Position numbers and translations under genes: made by a program
Assembly: GCA_008711295.1 (NCBI GenBank)
Contig: VUYV01000020.1
Location: 1,313,113 to 1,377,112 of the forward strand
Direction: 5' to 3'
Length of the DNA: 64,000 nt
DNA from: Anarhynchus alexandrinus
Taxonomy: Eukaryota > Chordata > Aves > Charadriiformes > Charadriidae
Part shown: piece after piece, positions 22,576 through 33,400 of the stretch
How the letters are laid out: each line of letters starts with the position of its first letter
Numbering within the stretch: position 1 is the stretch's first letter
The notes under the pieces: generated by a model
Databases searched by the model: none
What the model was told of the DNA's origin: nothing
What the model saw: the letters and a program-made list of their open reading frames with translations, nothing else

Positions 22576-25500
22576 ACAGAAATCTGTGCCCCTTGGCGCT
22601 CCATCTGCAAATTAATGGCTCAGGATGCCAGGCTGGGGATTGCCTTACGCTCCCGCTTTGCCCAGAGGATGCCCGGGGCAGCAGCGGGGACAAACAGCGG
22701 TGGTCCCCTCAGAACAGACACCCTTGCACAGCCAAAGGGGACTGCTGAGGCAAACAACGCTTTCCAGCATTAGCTGCTCTTCCACTTTTTTCAAAAAGAA
22801 ACCCAATATACACAAGACTGATTAAAAAAAAAACAAAAAACAAACCAAAAAAAGGCCTTCTCACAAAACCCAAATAACCTCCATATAGCAAAAGTTAAAA
22901 TGGCAGCTTCGGCTGGGATGCGGTGGTTCTGTGGGATCACCCATATGCTGGATAGTTAAGATAAGCCAGCAGTTATGGCCCTTTATCCCTGTCTGGTATA
23001 CTAACAAAATGATAAAAAAGCCACAACGGTTTCACTGGCCACCCTACGCGTATGGCTCAGGGCTCCATGATGAAATAATATGACAAAACTGGGGAGACTC
23101 CACGCCATGGTAACTCTTTCTTTATCAGCAGAGAGGGACAAGCACGCGGGGCACCGCTGTGGGAAGACGTGCAACAGGAATTGCCTGTCTGTTCTGAGAG
23201 CAGGGATGAAGCATGGGAAGTGGACAAAGGTGAAATAGAAAATAAAGTCCAGAAATGCAGCCTTGGCCTTTCTTCTTCCTAACCCTCAGCAGAGAAACCT
23301 GTGGGGAGCACAGGCACAACACCTTCAGACACGTTCACACTGTGCATCACACTAAAATCTTTCCTGGAGTTGGAAATAAACCTTCTGCTGGATTGGGCCG
23401 GGAGGGGGTGGCTGGTGCTTGACTTAGGGCTGGATTCGTTCCCTCCACCCCTTGCCATGCTCAGACCTGAACACGTTTTGGAAAGAAGACATCTTTTTCA
23501 AACTGGTGACAATCACCGACCTTGACCGGAGGCAAGCAAAAGGTGGAGGCAGCTAACAGATGGGTGGAACACAAGGGAACTCTAAGATGGTCAAGGTTAG
23601 TGAGGGGAGCAGCAGCCCCAGCAGACACCACCTGCCCAAGCGATTGCCAGGCACGGGCAGGGTTATGTTTTTCTGTTAAATGTTACAGGGACTTCCCGTG
23701 GGAGGGGGGTGACGCATATCTCTGTGATGCTGACGGGCCCAAACCAGCCAATTCGTAACCCAGCATTTTTGTGCCTGCAATTATGCGGGGGGATGGAGAT
23801 GACTCATGAGATACTGCAGGACACAATATAACAGATGTCCTGGCCGAAAATGCTGCAGGGAGATGCAGCTACCGGCAAAAGCCGGGCAGGAGATTTCAGC
23901 GTGACCCAGCTTTGAAAGGAGGAAGGTGTAGTTTCAGCTGGAAGGGCTGGGGACCTCACAGCTGGGCAGGGGAGGAAAGGAAAAGCTTGGTGTGGGCTTC
24001 GGGGTCTGCTGAAGAAGCACGTCCTGTCACGCCAGCTGACTCCTGGGCTGCTACAGCTGTGTGGTTGTTGGTGCCTGGATGAACAGGAGCGTGGGAACAC
24101 GCGCTGACTGGGGGAAGGGGCTCCATCACGGCAGTGACGTTAAAGGGCTGGAGGAGGCAGTGGGTGGAAATGCAAGCTGTCATGTTACAGTCACAAACTA
24201 TTTACAGGTAGTTGTGGGGCCCTTCAGGAGACCTGGTGAGTTCACACCTTGCATAAAGAAATGGCCCTTGCAAAAAAAGGTTCCTGTAAATTGATGGCTG
24301 AAGTCTGCGGAGAAACCCCATAAAAATGCTGTGGGTGATCCTGTATTGCTTTAGAGAGGAGAAAACCAGAGCAGACGGGGTAGAATGGAGAGGTGGTGTG
24401 TGCAGGGAAGATGGAGAGGAAACCAGTGACAGTGATGGTGGGAATGGAGCAGAGTTGCCTGTTAAAGTTTATTTTACACAGAACCTATTGCTCTTTCAAG
24501 TAAGTCCATTGCAACACGGGGATGAAAGCAGAACAGAGATGCTCACGTCCATTTTAACCACCTCCTCTCCCTTTCGGCTGAATAGCTGAGCTCACAAGAT
24601 GCCACAAAGGTCTTTCTGCAACAGAATACCCATGCAAGTGACATGGAGAGATCTTGCTCCTCTTCTTCAACAGGCTATTCTCCTTCTATGGTGTTTTGTT
24701 CCCTTGGTGGCAGGTGGGGGAAAGATTTCAGAGAGGCCACAGAAGGAAGAGTGAGCGGGTGCAGATACATGTCACGATGGAGGGCTTCCACAGTCCTCTG
24801 CCACAGAAAGGTCTGGAGCGTCCTTCCAGTTTTGCTCCATGAGGAAGAAACACTGCACCAAATTCTCTTCGATGCCTCTCTGCTCATTAGGTCCATGGCC
24901 TTCAGGATGCCTGGGAACAAAGGCTGCTATGTGCCTGGGGCTTCCTAGCTGGGGGGCAGCTTCAGTGGCTTCAGACATTATCCGGTAGCATCTGTTTCCA
25001 CACCCTTTCCTTCACAGATGGTGCTGCCGCAGGAACCCCAGAGTTCAAACTTACACCCAGCTGCTGGATGTGCCTGTGCAAGGCCAGGGCAGCCACAGCC
25101 AGGCAAAACAGAGTGAGGCCTCCTTTATTACAGTATATAAAAGCAAGGGATGTGTTTATGGAGGTCAGGAAGGGCTGGCTCAGAGCTTGAGATATTCTTC
25201 AAGGGGACAAGAGCCAGCTGCTACGGGAAGCAACCTCCATCTTGGTTCCCAGTTGCGTGTTAAATGTAAGAGCAACCACTAAACAACAGTTGATAATGCT
25301 CACAGCACTAATAGCCTTGAGACATTGTACAAATGGTCACTCAATTAAGTATTTGCAGTAAAATCTGCCTGCAAAGCATTTTTTCCCTCAAGTAGATGAT
25401 ATTTGGTCTATGTTGAAATTTTTCTTTCCTGTTTCAGGGTCTCATTCTTCCCTCCTGGGCACGTCACCACATGATTTCCAGGTGGTCAGGAGAGGGATGC

Positions 25501-25619
25501 TTGACAGAGATATTAATTTTTAGGTCTAAAGTGGTTCTTATCATTGCCAAACACCTGAAGCTCCCCATAGTTTCCATTTTTAGCTGAGTCTTGGACAAGC
25601 TTAGCACAGCTTCAAGATG
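22576..25619. other. No gene recognised
   Basis: Open frames of up to 102 residues have no domains. A GTAAGT donor-like site lies at about 24499, with no matching exon recognised. Composition is ordinary. Confidence 0.55.
22823..22853. repeat. A-rich low-complexity tract
   Basis: Runs of A are separated by single or double C. It could be the decayed tail of an unrecognised retroposed copy, but nothing identifiable precedes it. Confidence 0.8.
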
Positions 25620-25757
25620 TTGTCTGGGTTTAAAGGTTGAAGATAATTCAATTTGCAATAATTTGATTATTTGCAATAATCTTCAGAGTGAGCCTATGGT
25701 TGTCTGTGTTTAAAGGTTGAAGAAAACCTTTGCAATAATCTTCAGAGTGAGCCTATG
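25620..25757. repeat. Imperfect tandem duplication (80 bp + 58 bp)
   Basis: Copy 1 (25620-25699) and copy 2 (25700-25757) share TGTTTAAAGGTTGAAGA-like left ends and the right end GCAATAATCTTCAGAGTGAG plus CCTATG. Copy 2 lacks about 22 internal bases. Copy 1 itself carries TTTGCAATAAT twice, which offers a simple slippage route for the length difference. Confidence 0.9.
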
Positions 25758-26967
25758 CAACACTGGATTTCATATTACAATTTCCCTTATTTGTTTCATA
25801 CACAAATCAGCTTTATATATACACCTTGTAAGAGTGTAGCACATTCAGAAAGCCCTTCAAGATCCAGAGGAGAACAAAGTGGAGGTATTATTAGCGGAGA
25901 GCAAAGAGCAGAGCTCTATAAGCAGGCGTCGCGCTGAGCAGGAGGTTTTAAATAGCTTCCTCTGAGACAACTTTGGCTCCTTCTGTTACACAGTTTTACT
26001 CAAGTGTTCAACAAATTATCTCATGAAGGAAGCAAATATTGCAAGAACAATACACCTCGTATGTCTTGCAGGGGTTGAAAACTACGGCATGGAAAGAGCA
26101 GCCTCAGCTCCCTAAACAAGTTAAAGAGAAAGGAAAGGCACAGAGAGGGAAATCCTCTCTGACTTTGTTATGGAAATGTGATACAGTTTGACATTTTAAT
26201 TGCGATTCTCCCCTTATTATCTGGCACGCGTTCATAGTGCCCAAGATGTTGTTTAGTGAATCCAGCTGCCTCCTCCGCTCCGTTTGAAGTCCGGTGACTC
26301 CGCGTGATAGGGGAGTGTGAGAGTCAATGTGATTTGTGTATGAGGAAACATAAATATGTCACAGGAGTTTAGTCTTATAGGTCTGCAGAGTTTATACTCG
26401 CAAAATCTGTTGTGCCCTTGTTTACACACCCAGATCCAAAGGCCTGACACACCCTCGCTCTAGCTCAAGACTTTCATCATTTCTGTCTCGTTTCTAATGA
26501 GGCCATTGCAAAGCATGTGGATGATGTTTGACCACAGTTTAACATATCCAGGAAAATGTGCTCTCGAATGTTAAGAAGAGCTTTAATCAAAGCTGATTCT
26601 TTGTCATTAGCTGAGATGAGCACACGCGAGGTTCTGCTGCCACGTGTGCAAACTCCTAGGCACAGGCTTCCCCATGTGCCAAAAACTCGTTCACACCAAA
26701 AAAAAAAAGGAAAGCTTGCAGATACCTGAATGTTTGCACACCCCTGAGCACAGACACCTGAGTACAGAGATGCAGCTGTGCTTAACTGCCGAAAGACGTG
26801 CCTGCTCTTCCCCCGGCTAACTTCCACCGGCCAAAATTGTTGGGATAAACTCGTCTGTTTGGTGCTGTTCTTCACCTGAACTTCACCACCGCTGCCAGCC
26901 ACAGGGGAAGACTCAGTATAAAATGGTCGTGTGCTTTTATGTAGCAGAGGAATGGAAAGCTTTACCA
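25758..26967. other. No gene recognised
   Basis: The longest frame is 163 residues on the minus strand (26477-26968). It has no domain I recognise and runs up to a CR1 fragment. An A11 run lies at 26698-26708. The segment around 26160-26350 has CpG and few repeats. Confidence 0.5.
26141..26161. repeat. Perfect 8-bp inverted repeat
   Basis: CAGAGAGG (26141-26148) and CCTCTCTG (26154-26161) pair around GAAAT. It is a short hairpin of unknown role. Confidence 0.8.
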
Positions 26968-27116
26968 TGGGGCATATTTAAAAACGAACCTTAGAAAGGC
27001 TGGACGTGGCCTTGGGCAACCTGGTCTAGTGGGAGGTGTCCCTGCCTATGGCAGGGGGGTTGGAACTCGATGATCTTCAAGGTCCTTTCCAACCTAAACC
27101 ATTCTATGATTCTATG
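26968..27116 (+). mobile_element. CR1 LINE 3' tail
   Basis: GGCTGGACGTGGCCTTGGGC leads to AACCTGGTCTAGTGGGAGG, GGGGGGTTGGAACTCGATG and CCTTTCCAACCTAAACC. The element ends in ATTCTATGATTCTATG, two full copies of the terminal octamer. It has the same tail type as the copy at 19317. The exact left edge is uncertain because the first 20 or so bases are diverged. Confidence 0.92.
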
Positions 27117-28167
27117 AAAGCACAGGAGTCTAACTTAAGGGAAGAGGCTTATGGCAACATGCTATTAGAAGCAGGTGTCCTAGTCTCTGAGAGTCACCTT
27201 TAAATCCCAGGTTGCAAAATCCGTGCACCTGAAAATGAGAGATGATAGCCTCCCTTTGGATAGGAGGTGCTTTGAGAGAAGCAACTGTGTGAACAAAAAG
27301 ATTCAGCCTAACTCACTTTTGGAGTTCAACTGTCTCTCTGAAGGCACTAAGTTTGCACCGTGCCCTCCTTGGAGGTAGAAAAAATGATTTTGTAACTAAT
27401 TTTGCTTGAATAAAAGACCTGGCTAAGGCTACCACAAAAAGGCTTGGTGACCTTCCTAACCCCAGGTCCGGGCCTTTCTCCAGCATGGGGAGAGAGGGGA
27501 AGAGCGTTCACAGGGCACACTTGCAAAGTCAGGCTAGAGTTGAGACTTCTGTTATTGGAGCTTTCCATAGAGGAGTCATCCGGGGAACATCCAGTTCTGC
27601 ATCAGAGATAAATGCATCATCTCACTCTAAATTGGGGGCTGAGCTTTTAAAGCTCTCATGCTTCTAACCTTTACTTCTGTATCCCTGATGAGTGAGATAG
27701 GGTGATCAGGATCTGTAAGTGAGTCACAGTTTGAGAAACAGGAGTCAAAGTAACATTCTGTTCTGGATGCTCAGATAGAAACCTTTACAAGTAGTAAGAC
27801 AACTACTACATGGGAAGTGTCAGCTGACTGCAGGACCAAATCACTAAAGCTTTGCCTTCTTGACTGCACGAAAGACAGCTCTTTGCTACTGAACATCCCA
27901 AAATTACTTTTAACCTGTATCCAGTTATTGAAGAGTAGATTTAGAAAAAACACAAAAAGGGGACTTGAATGCACAGCTCATGATTTCCAGAGGATCTGAA
28001 CACATGGTTTCACCCAGTGGTCTTTCCTGCTACCTTTCACAAGAAAATAGGGTTCTTCTCAGAAGGAACATAGGAATAATAAAGCTTGGGTATAGTGTCT
28101 AACACCACCATATGATGATGAGGTCAGCATGGGGACTGGCTACAAGAGCAGATTGCTCTTCTCGTTA
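27117..28167. other. No gene recognised
   Basis: Frames stay below 75 residues. No RNA gene or older repeat is recognised. Confidence 0.6.
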
Positions 28168-28711
28168 CTTCACGGAATCATGGAATTTTCAGAGTTGGAA
28201 GGGACCTCTAGAGATCATCTAGTCCAACTCCCCTGCTAAAGCAGGACTGCCTAGAGCATATTACTCAGGACTGCATCCAGGCTGGTCTTGAAAGTCTCCA
28301 GAGAAGGGGACTCCACGACCTCCCTGGGCAGCCTGTGCCAGTGCTCTGTCACCCTCAAAGTAAAGAAGTTTTTCCGTGTATTTGAACGGAACTTCCTATG
28401 TTCCAACTTGTGTCCATTGTCCCTCATCCTGTCACTGGGAACCACTGAAAAGAGTCTGGCCTCATCCTCCTTCAACCCACCCTTTAGATACTTGTATGCC
28501 ATAATAAGGTCTCCCCTCAGTCTTCTCTTCTCCAAGCTAAGGAGTTACAGCTCTCTCAGCCTTTCCTCATAAAGGAGATGCTCCAATCCCTCAAACATCT
28601 TAGTTGCCCTACGCTGGACTCTCTCCAGCAGTTCCCTGTCCCTCTTGAACTGGGGAGCCCAGAACTGGACACAGTATTCCAGTTGTGGCCTCACCAGTGC
28701 AGAGTACTTCT
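28168..28711 (-). mobile_element. CR1 LINE fragment, 5' truncated
   Basis: On the plus strand this runs from the terminal side (TCACGGAATCATGGAATTTT, GATCATCTAGTCCAACTCC) back into the RT C-terminal coding part, and stops abruptly near 28711. About 540 bases are present. The tail is nearly identical to the 5123-5213 copy. Confidence 0.95.
28251..28709 (-). pseudogene. CR1 ORF2 reverse-transcriptase C-terminal remnant
   Basis: Read on the minus strand, the frame begins at the [14 protein letters not shown] block and continues through [48 protein letters not shown] and [16 protein letters not shown] to FKTSLDAVL. One in-frame stop (TAA on the minus strand, at 28545-28547) interrupts it between the YEERL and LEKRRLRGD blocks. 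Otherwise the frame is intact over about 150 codons. The endonuclease and the RT catalytic core are missing, so it is a dead fragment. Confidence 0.88.
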
Positions 28712-31700
28712 TTAACAGTCATTCACCAGTTAACTGCAAAGTGACATGACCCCCCAGCTACATGAATACAGGCTCCCAATTGCACAGTAATTGCAGATTA
28801 ATGCAAATTAAATTGCGTGCTTCGTGCTAGCAGCCACCAAATCCTTGTCGCTCGTACATGGCATCGCACCTCTCCACCCAGCAACCAGCTGAGCGAGGGA
28901 GATGGCCATGGCGGCAGGTGAAGAATAAGCAGGTGTGGGTAAAGTAACCCTTCGGGAACATTTCAGAGGGGCTCACAAGGTTTTATCCCATCTGTGATGG
29001 CTTAGGGAGACACAGTAACCTCATTGCCCAGCTCTTAAACATTATTTCTTACTTTAGTCCGGAGTCACGGCACAGGGCGCCATTCAGTGGCTAATGCCAG
29101 GCTGAAGCCAGGGATTTAGTGATAAGAGAACATGGAAATGAAGCCAATACTTATTTTTGTCTCTGAAGCATGTGCCTGACCCTGTAGCAGAGCTCTGTCA
29201 GGGCTTACTTGTCCTCACGCCGAATGCCCAAATCATGTGAAAGTGGGAGGCCATTCGGGAACTATTTGCAGAGTGGAAGCTCTCAGGGAGGGCTTCCCTC
29301 TCCCCCCTCCTTCCCCCTTTTGTTTGAAGCAAGCTGCTCCCTGGCGTGCCCAGAGCATGAACTCAGTTGGCACTTGAGCCAGTTAGAAGCCAGGCAGCTT
29401 ACAAACCTCTCCTCTCCCAGCAGATACCGCCGGGAAATTGTGCCTGTCCCAGGAGCACGCTCAGGGAACTACACGCAAAGCTGTGAATTTGCAGCTGATC
29501 TCGGTGGGAAGAGCCTCCATGCCTTAGATGGCCTCACAGCTCTTTCTATCAGCAGAAATATTGCCTCCCCAGCCACTGAATCGGCGATCTTGGGATTAAA
29601 AAGGGCGCAGTGTCCACCTGATAAAGGTGATTTGCTTTTTCCAATTCCTCACTTGCCCTCTTGCTTTAATTGCAGGGCTCAGAAGTGCAACTGATTGTAG
29701 TGGCTTCGTGAGCTCCAAGAGACTGACTGAGCCATGGTACCTCGCCATGCCCAGGCTCCTCACCCACAGCAATGGAGGAGTTAAATGCGTTGGGTGGCGG
29801 GCGTGAAACCTGCACCCTTCACCTCACATTTGTGAGGTGCTCACGCACAGAATCCATTCCTCTGGCCCAGCTGACACATGGCGGTCTCCAATGACAGACC
29901 ATATGTCTGAGCCTCCAGAGATGATTTAGGCTATTTCAGTGACCAATTTGTTCAGGGCAGAGGCAAACATCCTTTTCTGGTCCTAAACGGAGCCAGCAAA
30001 GATATTACCCGGCCCAGCTGCCAGTCACTGCTTGCTGGCTGATGGTTCTTCCATGTGAGCTCTCCCTCATCTGTTTCAGTGCAAAGTTTTTAGTGGAAAC
30101 CAGTTTTAGCAGTAGGTTAAGCTAAAACAGATGACTTTGTCCTTCCTCAGTTGAGGAACGCTGCACCAGCAGAGCTGTGGGATGCCGTATGAACTTCAGC
30201 AGAAGCACAGTTTCAAGCAGGCGTTGAGCGCAAATATCCTAAAACTTTTCCCAGTCACTTGCAAAGTGACCGTGCACCTTCGCTCTCGGTGGCAAAGATC
30301 ATTTAGTTCACTGCATTGACTGGGTCATTTACCTCAACTGCAGGATGCTGCCTGGTTATTCGATATGGGAGGTGGACATACTCTGCATGCACTGGGAGCT
30401 GGCTTATGAAGCTGTGTTGGGAAGACTGCAGGAGAAGCGGGTTTCTGCAGCCAGCTACCGACTTTGAATAGCTCTGCTCCTTTTTGTAGCCCACTAGCAA
30501 GACCCTTCAACCATCCTTTCCCACTTATCCCCTGCCTAACATTACTAGCTTCACTGATTCTCTCCCTCTCCTCCTGCCCCCATCTCTCCTTATCTGATCA
30601 CCTAACCTCTCCAAAATTAGTAGTGCTATGTTTAGCCTGTTCTGGCACTCTGCGCACTCCTGTGGGTGCAGGGTCGGTCTCACAGGGAGCCGAATTTCCA
30701 CTGCTATTGGAGAGAGGAGTGTTTTCAAAACTGCTGACACCAGATCCCAGTGAGCGAACTAAACCAAGAGGCCGGAGCCTGTGAAATGTTCTTAATATAG
30801 CTGAGGCGAATAGCTCCCATCTTGTGTTACCGAAGCCCTGCAGTCATGTGTCCCAGCAGCCCCGTACCCCTGTCAGGCAGGAGGGCAAGAGCGTGAGGTC
30901 ATCTCCAACAGCTCTGCTTCCGTGACGTCATCACGGGCAAGCTGAGCAACTACTCGTTTTAGGCGTGGGAAGTCAGAGGAAAGGGCAGGCACAGGATTTA
31001 AGTTTTCCTTTCTGCTTCCATGTGAGCCAAACATAGTTTTGGAGGTTACAGGGGGGTCATTTTCCTCTCCTTTCCTCCTTCTTGGAGGCCACTGTAGCCG
31101 TATCACTGGCAGCTTTTTAGGAGTGCTGGGCTGAGGCAGCTTTGCTCCAGCCTTACCGGAGTATGAAAGAGCCATCTACAGGTGATGGGAGATAAGGCGG
31201 CAGAGCCCTACCTTCTCCTTCCCTGATGAGCAGGAGGGCGAGATGCTAACCCGAGCTTGTGGCCTTCTGCCCTGCACTATACCTCCTTCCTGGGGTCACA
31301 GCCACCCCTCTTGCAGGGCACCCGTGCGTTATGTGAATGGCTCCAACCTCTTCCAGTTGCTGACCTCAGGACGGGAACCACAAGCTGAGCTTGCTGGGGA
31401 GGCTGGCAGTCCCTGGGGTGGTGAACATCGTGAGGACCAGAGGGAACATGCCGCTTGCAAGCTTGCAAGGGGCTGTCAGGGCCCCTTGGAAGCTCTCTTT
31501 GAGCAGCCTTTCATATCTTCCAGCGAGGCAGTGGGAGACCAGACCTGTGTGGCCAGGAGACTGGATTTGGCAGAGTGAGAAAGGGACCGTCACAGTCTCA
31601 GTCACCAGCCTTCAGCTCCAGCTAGACTTGGGCCATGCTCCAGAGAGCTTTGCTGGCTGCTGCTGCAATGTGCCTGCCTGCAGCAACCTGGGCGATCATT

Positions 31701-32150
31701 GTGCCAATGCACCGGAGGGAGTTGGAGGCCCCTGGAGGAAACACCATGGTCCTGTACAGGCTGCTACGGAGGACCAGCCTTGTATTGGAAAGAGAAGGCT
31801 CCATATGGAGAGCAGTGGTTGCAAAACATTTAGGAAAAAAAATCTGGAAACTTCTCCTAGTCAGAAAGGCTGGTGTGTCTGTCTGTATCAGGCAGAAGGT
31901 CTAGACTGGAAGGCCGGTTCCACTCAGTAGTCCTTGAGAGATTTCAGATAAGTCTATAAACTTTTCATATGACTGTTTTTTCCCTCCACAACAAACATAA
32001 CAGTTCTTTCTTTCTCCCCTTTGGGCATTTCTACATGGGCTGATGCTCACAAGAGGCAGAAAGAGAACTGTGGACATACTCAGTGCCTAAAATATACTGA
32101 TCCCAAGAAAGGCATCTGCTGTTCCTTTGCCACAAATATTTGCCTACCTC
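28712..32150. other. No gene recognised; homeodomain/POU-like motif cluster at 28.75-28.82 kb
   Basis: No exon is supported. A 161-residue frame at 29209-29694 has no domain. Immediately after the CR1 there is a low-repeat block with TAATTG, GATTA and ATGCAAAT motifs. Frames between 31240 and 31930 (up to 179 residues) overlap on both strands and look like chance. Confidence 0.5.
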
Positions 32151-32366
32151 CTTTCCTTTCCTTTCCTTTCCTTTCCGTTCCTTTCCTTTCCTTTCCTTCC
32201 CTTTCCTTTCCTTTCCTTTCCGTTCCTTTCCTTTCCTTTCCTTCCCTTTCCTTTCCTTTCCTTTCCGTTCCTTTCCTTTCCTTTCCTTCCCTTTCCTTTC
32301 CTTTCCTTTCCGTTCCTTTCCTTTCCTTTCCTTCCCTTTCCTTTCCTTTCCTTTCATTTCCTTTCC
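32151..32366. repeat. (TTTCC)n pentanucleotide array with 45-bp higher-order period
   Basis: Forty-three consecutive pentamers run from 32151 to 32365, nearly all CTTTC. Two variant pentamers recur at a fixed spacing. CGTTC lies at 32176, 32221, 32266 and 32311, and CTTCC at 32196, 32241, 32286 and 32331. The interruptions therefore define four exact 45-bp (nine-pentamer) units, with a fifth position carrying ATTTC at 32356. The tract is a pure polypyrimidine/polypurine strand pair apart from the G and A variants. Because 45 is a multiple of 3 and no pentamer phase makes a stop, the array reads open in all frames, which produces artefactual Phe-Pro-Leu-Ser or Lys-Glu-Arg-Gly repeat proteins. 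Confidence 0.97.
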
Positions 32367-33289
32367 CCCACTTGCCTCCAAGATCTCCTCTTTCTCTTTG
32401 TTTCCATCCAGAACATCCCCGCATTGCCCCCACCGTCCCTCTGTCCTCTTCAATTTCTTTCCTACACATTATTCTGCTTGAACCCAGCTCTGGCTTGTGA
32501 GTGCCGTATCCCCCACGGGCTCTGTCTGACTGACACATGACATACTTTAAAGAGTGTGGACTTAGCCCCGGCGAGGTGAAAGAGCAGTAGTCAGCATCTA
32601 GGAGCTGTGCAGCATAATAGAAAATACAGCTTTTAATTAAAACTGGTATTTCAGGACCTCTGCTGGTGGCAGCCCTGCTGAAATATGACATCGCTGAAGC
32701 CCCACAGATTGTAGTGTGACCCCCCATCTCCAGGAGCTGCGGCTCCCAGCGTCAGTGCCAGCACTTGGAGTGATGGGAAGTGCTCTGTGTAATGGCTAAC
32801 TACCCAGCTTGGGCTGCCAGCGCTCCCATAGCGGGATGGCGACTGCTCAGTAGCTTGGCCTGACGGACCTGCGTGGCAAAGTGGAGGCCACAGCCACGGC
32901 ACTGCTTTGCACATTTTTTCCAAGAACATCCCTTTAAAATTATGTGAAATTCAAATGCCATGGGATGTGTCCTTGTTGTCACCTACATAAGTGGGACTAG
33001 ACCCCAGGAGGTTGGGAGCAAGGTCTTCCAACACCTACCCTGTTTATTTGACATAAGGCACCACCTGCTCTCACACCTTGCTCTGCCAATATTTCCATTC
33101 ATTTCTTCCTTTCGTTTATTGCACCTGCTGCTGCTGACTCTCCAAAGCGCTCTCCATGAGGACTGCCCAGTGGCTATCCCAGGAGGACGCAGCATCCAGG
33201 TTCTCCATTCACCCCACAGCCCCTTGAAGGTATCACCAGGGCTGCAGGGAGGGAGGACCAGGGGTTACAGCTCCAGGCACAGGCAAACC
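32367..33289. other. No gene recognised
   Basis: Open frames here are partly extensions of the pentamer array. A 189-residue plus-strand frame at 32960-33529 has no recognised domain and is C/T-rich. Confidence 0.5.
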
Positions 33290-33400
33290 TCTGTTACCAC
33301 CTTGTTACGCTACTGCCTTCCCGTCATACCTGGGGCGAGTCACTTGGGCCTCAATCTGCAATGGCAAAGACAACTTCCTCAGCCTTGGGGTCTGCAAACT
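33290..33400 (-). mobile_element. MIR-like remnant (candidate)
   Basis: The plus strand has ACCTGGGGCGAGTCACTTGG, then GCCTCAATCTGCAATGGCAA, then AGACAACTTCCTC. The reversed MIR core has CCTTGGGCAAGTCACTT..GCCTCAGTTT..TGTAAAATGGG. Order and spacing are kept, but divergence is high. Confidence 0.42.

Noticed and set aside
22823..22853. A-rich tract as the tail of a processed pseudogene
   Set aside because: No recognisable gene-derived sequence lies upstream.
26477..26968. 163-residue minus-strand frame as a gene
   Set aside because: No domain, and it ends against a CR1 fragment. Its composition is like that of neighbouring non-coding frames.
29209..29694. 161-residue plus-strand frame as an exon
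   Set aside because: No domain and no convincing acceptor/donor pair, so chance is sufficient.
32080..32727. Lys-Glu-Arg-Gly repeat protein of 215 residues
   Set aside because: It is a translation of the GGAAA array. All frames are open for the same arithmetic reason.
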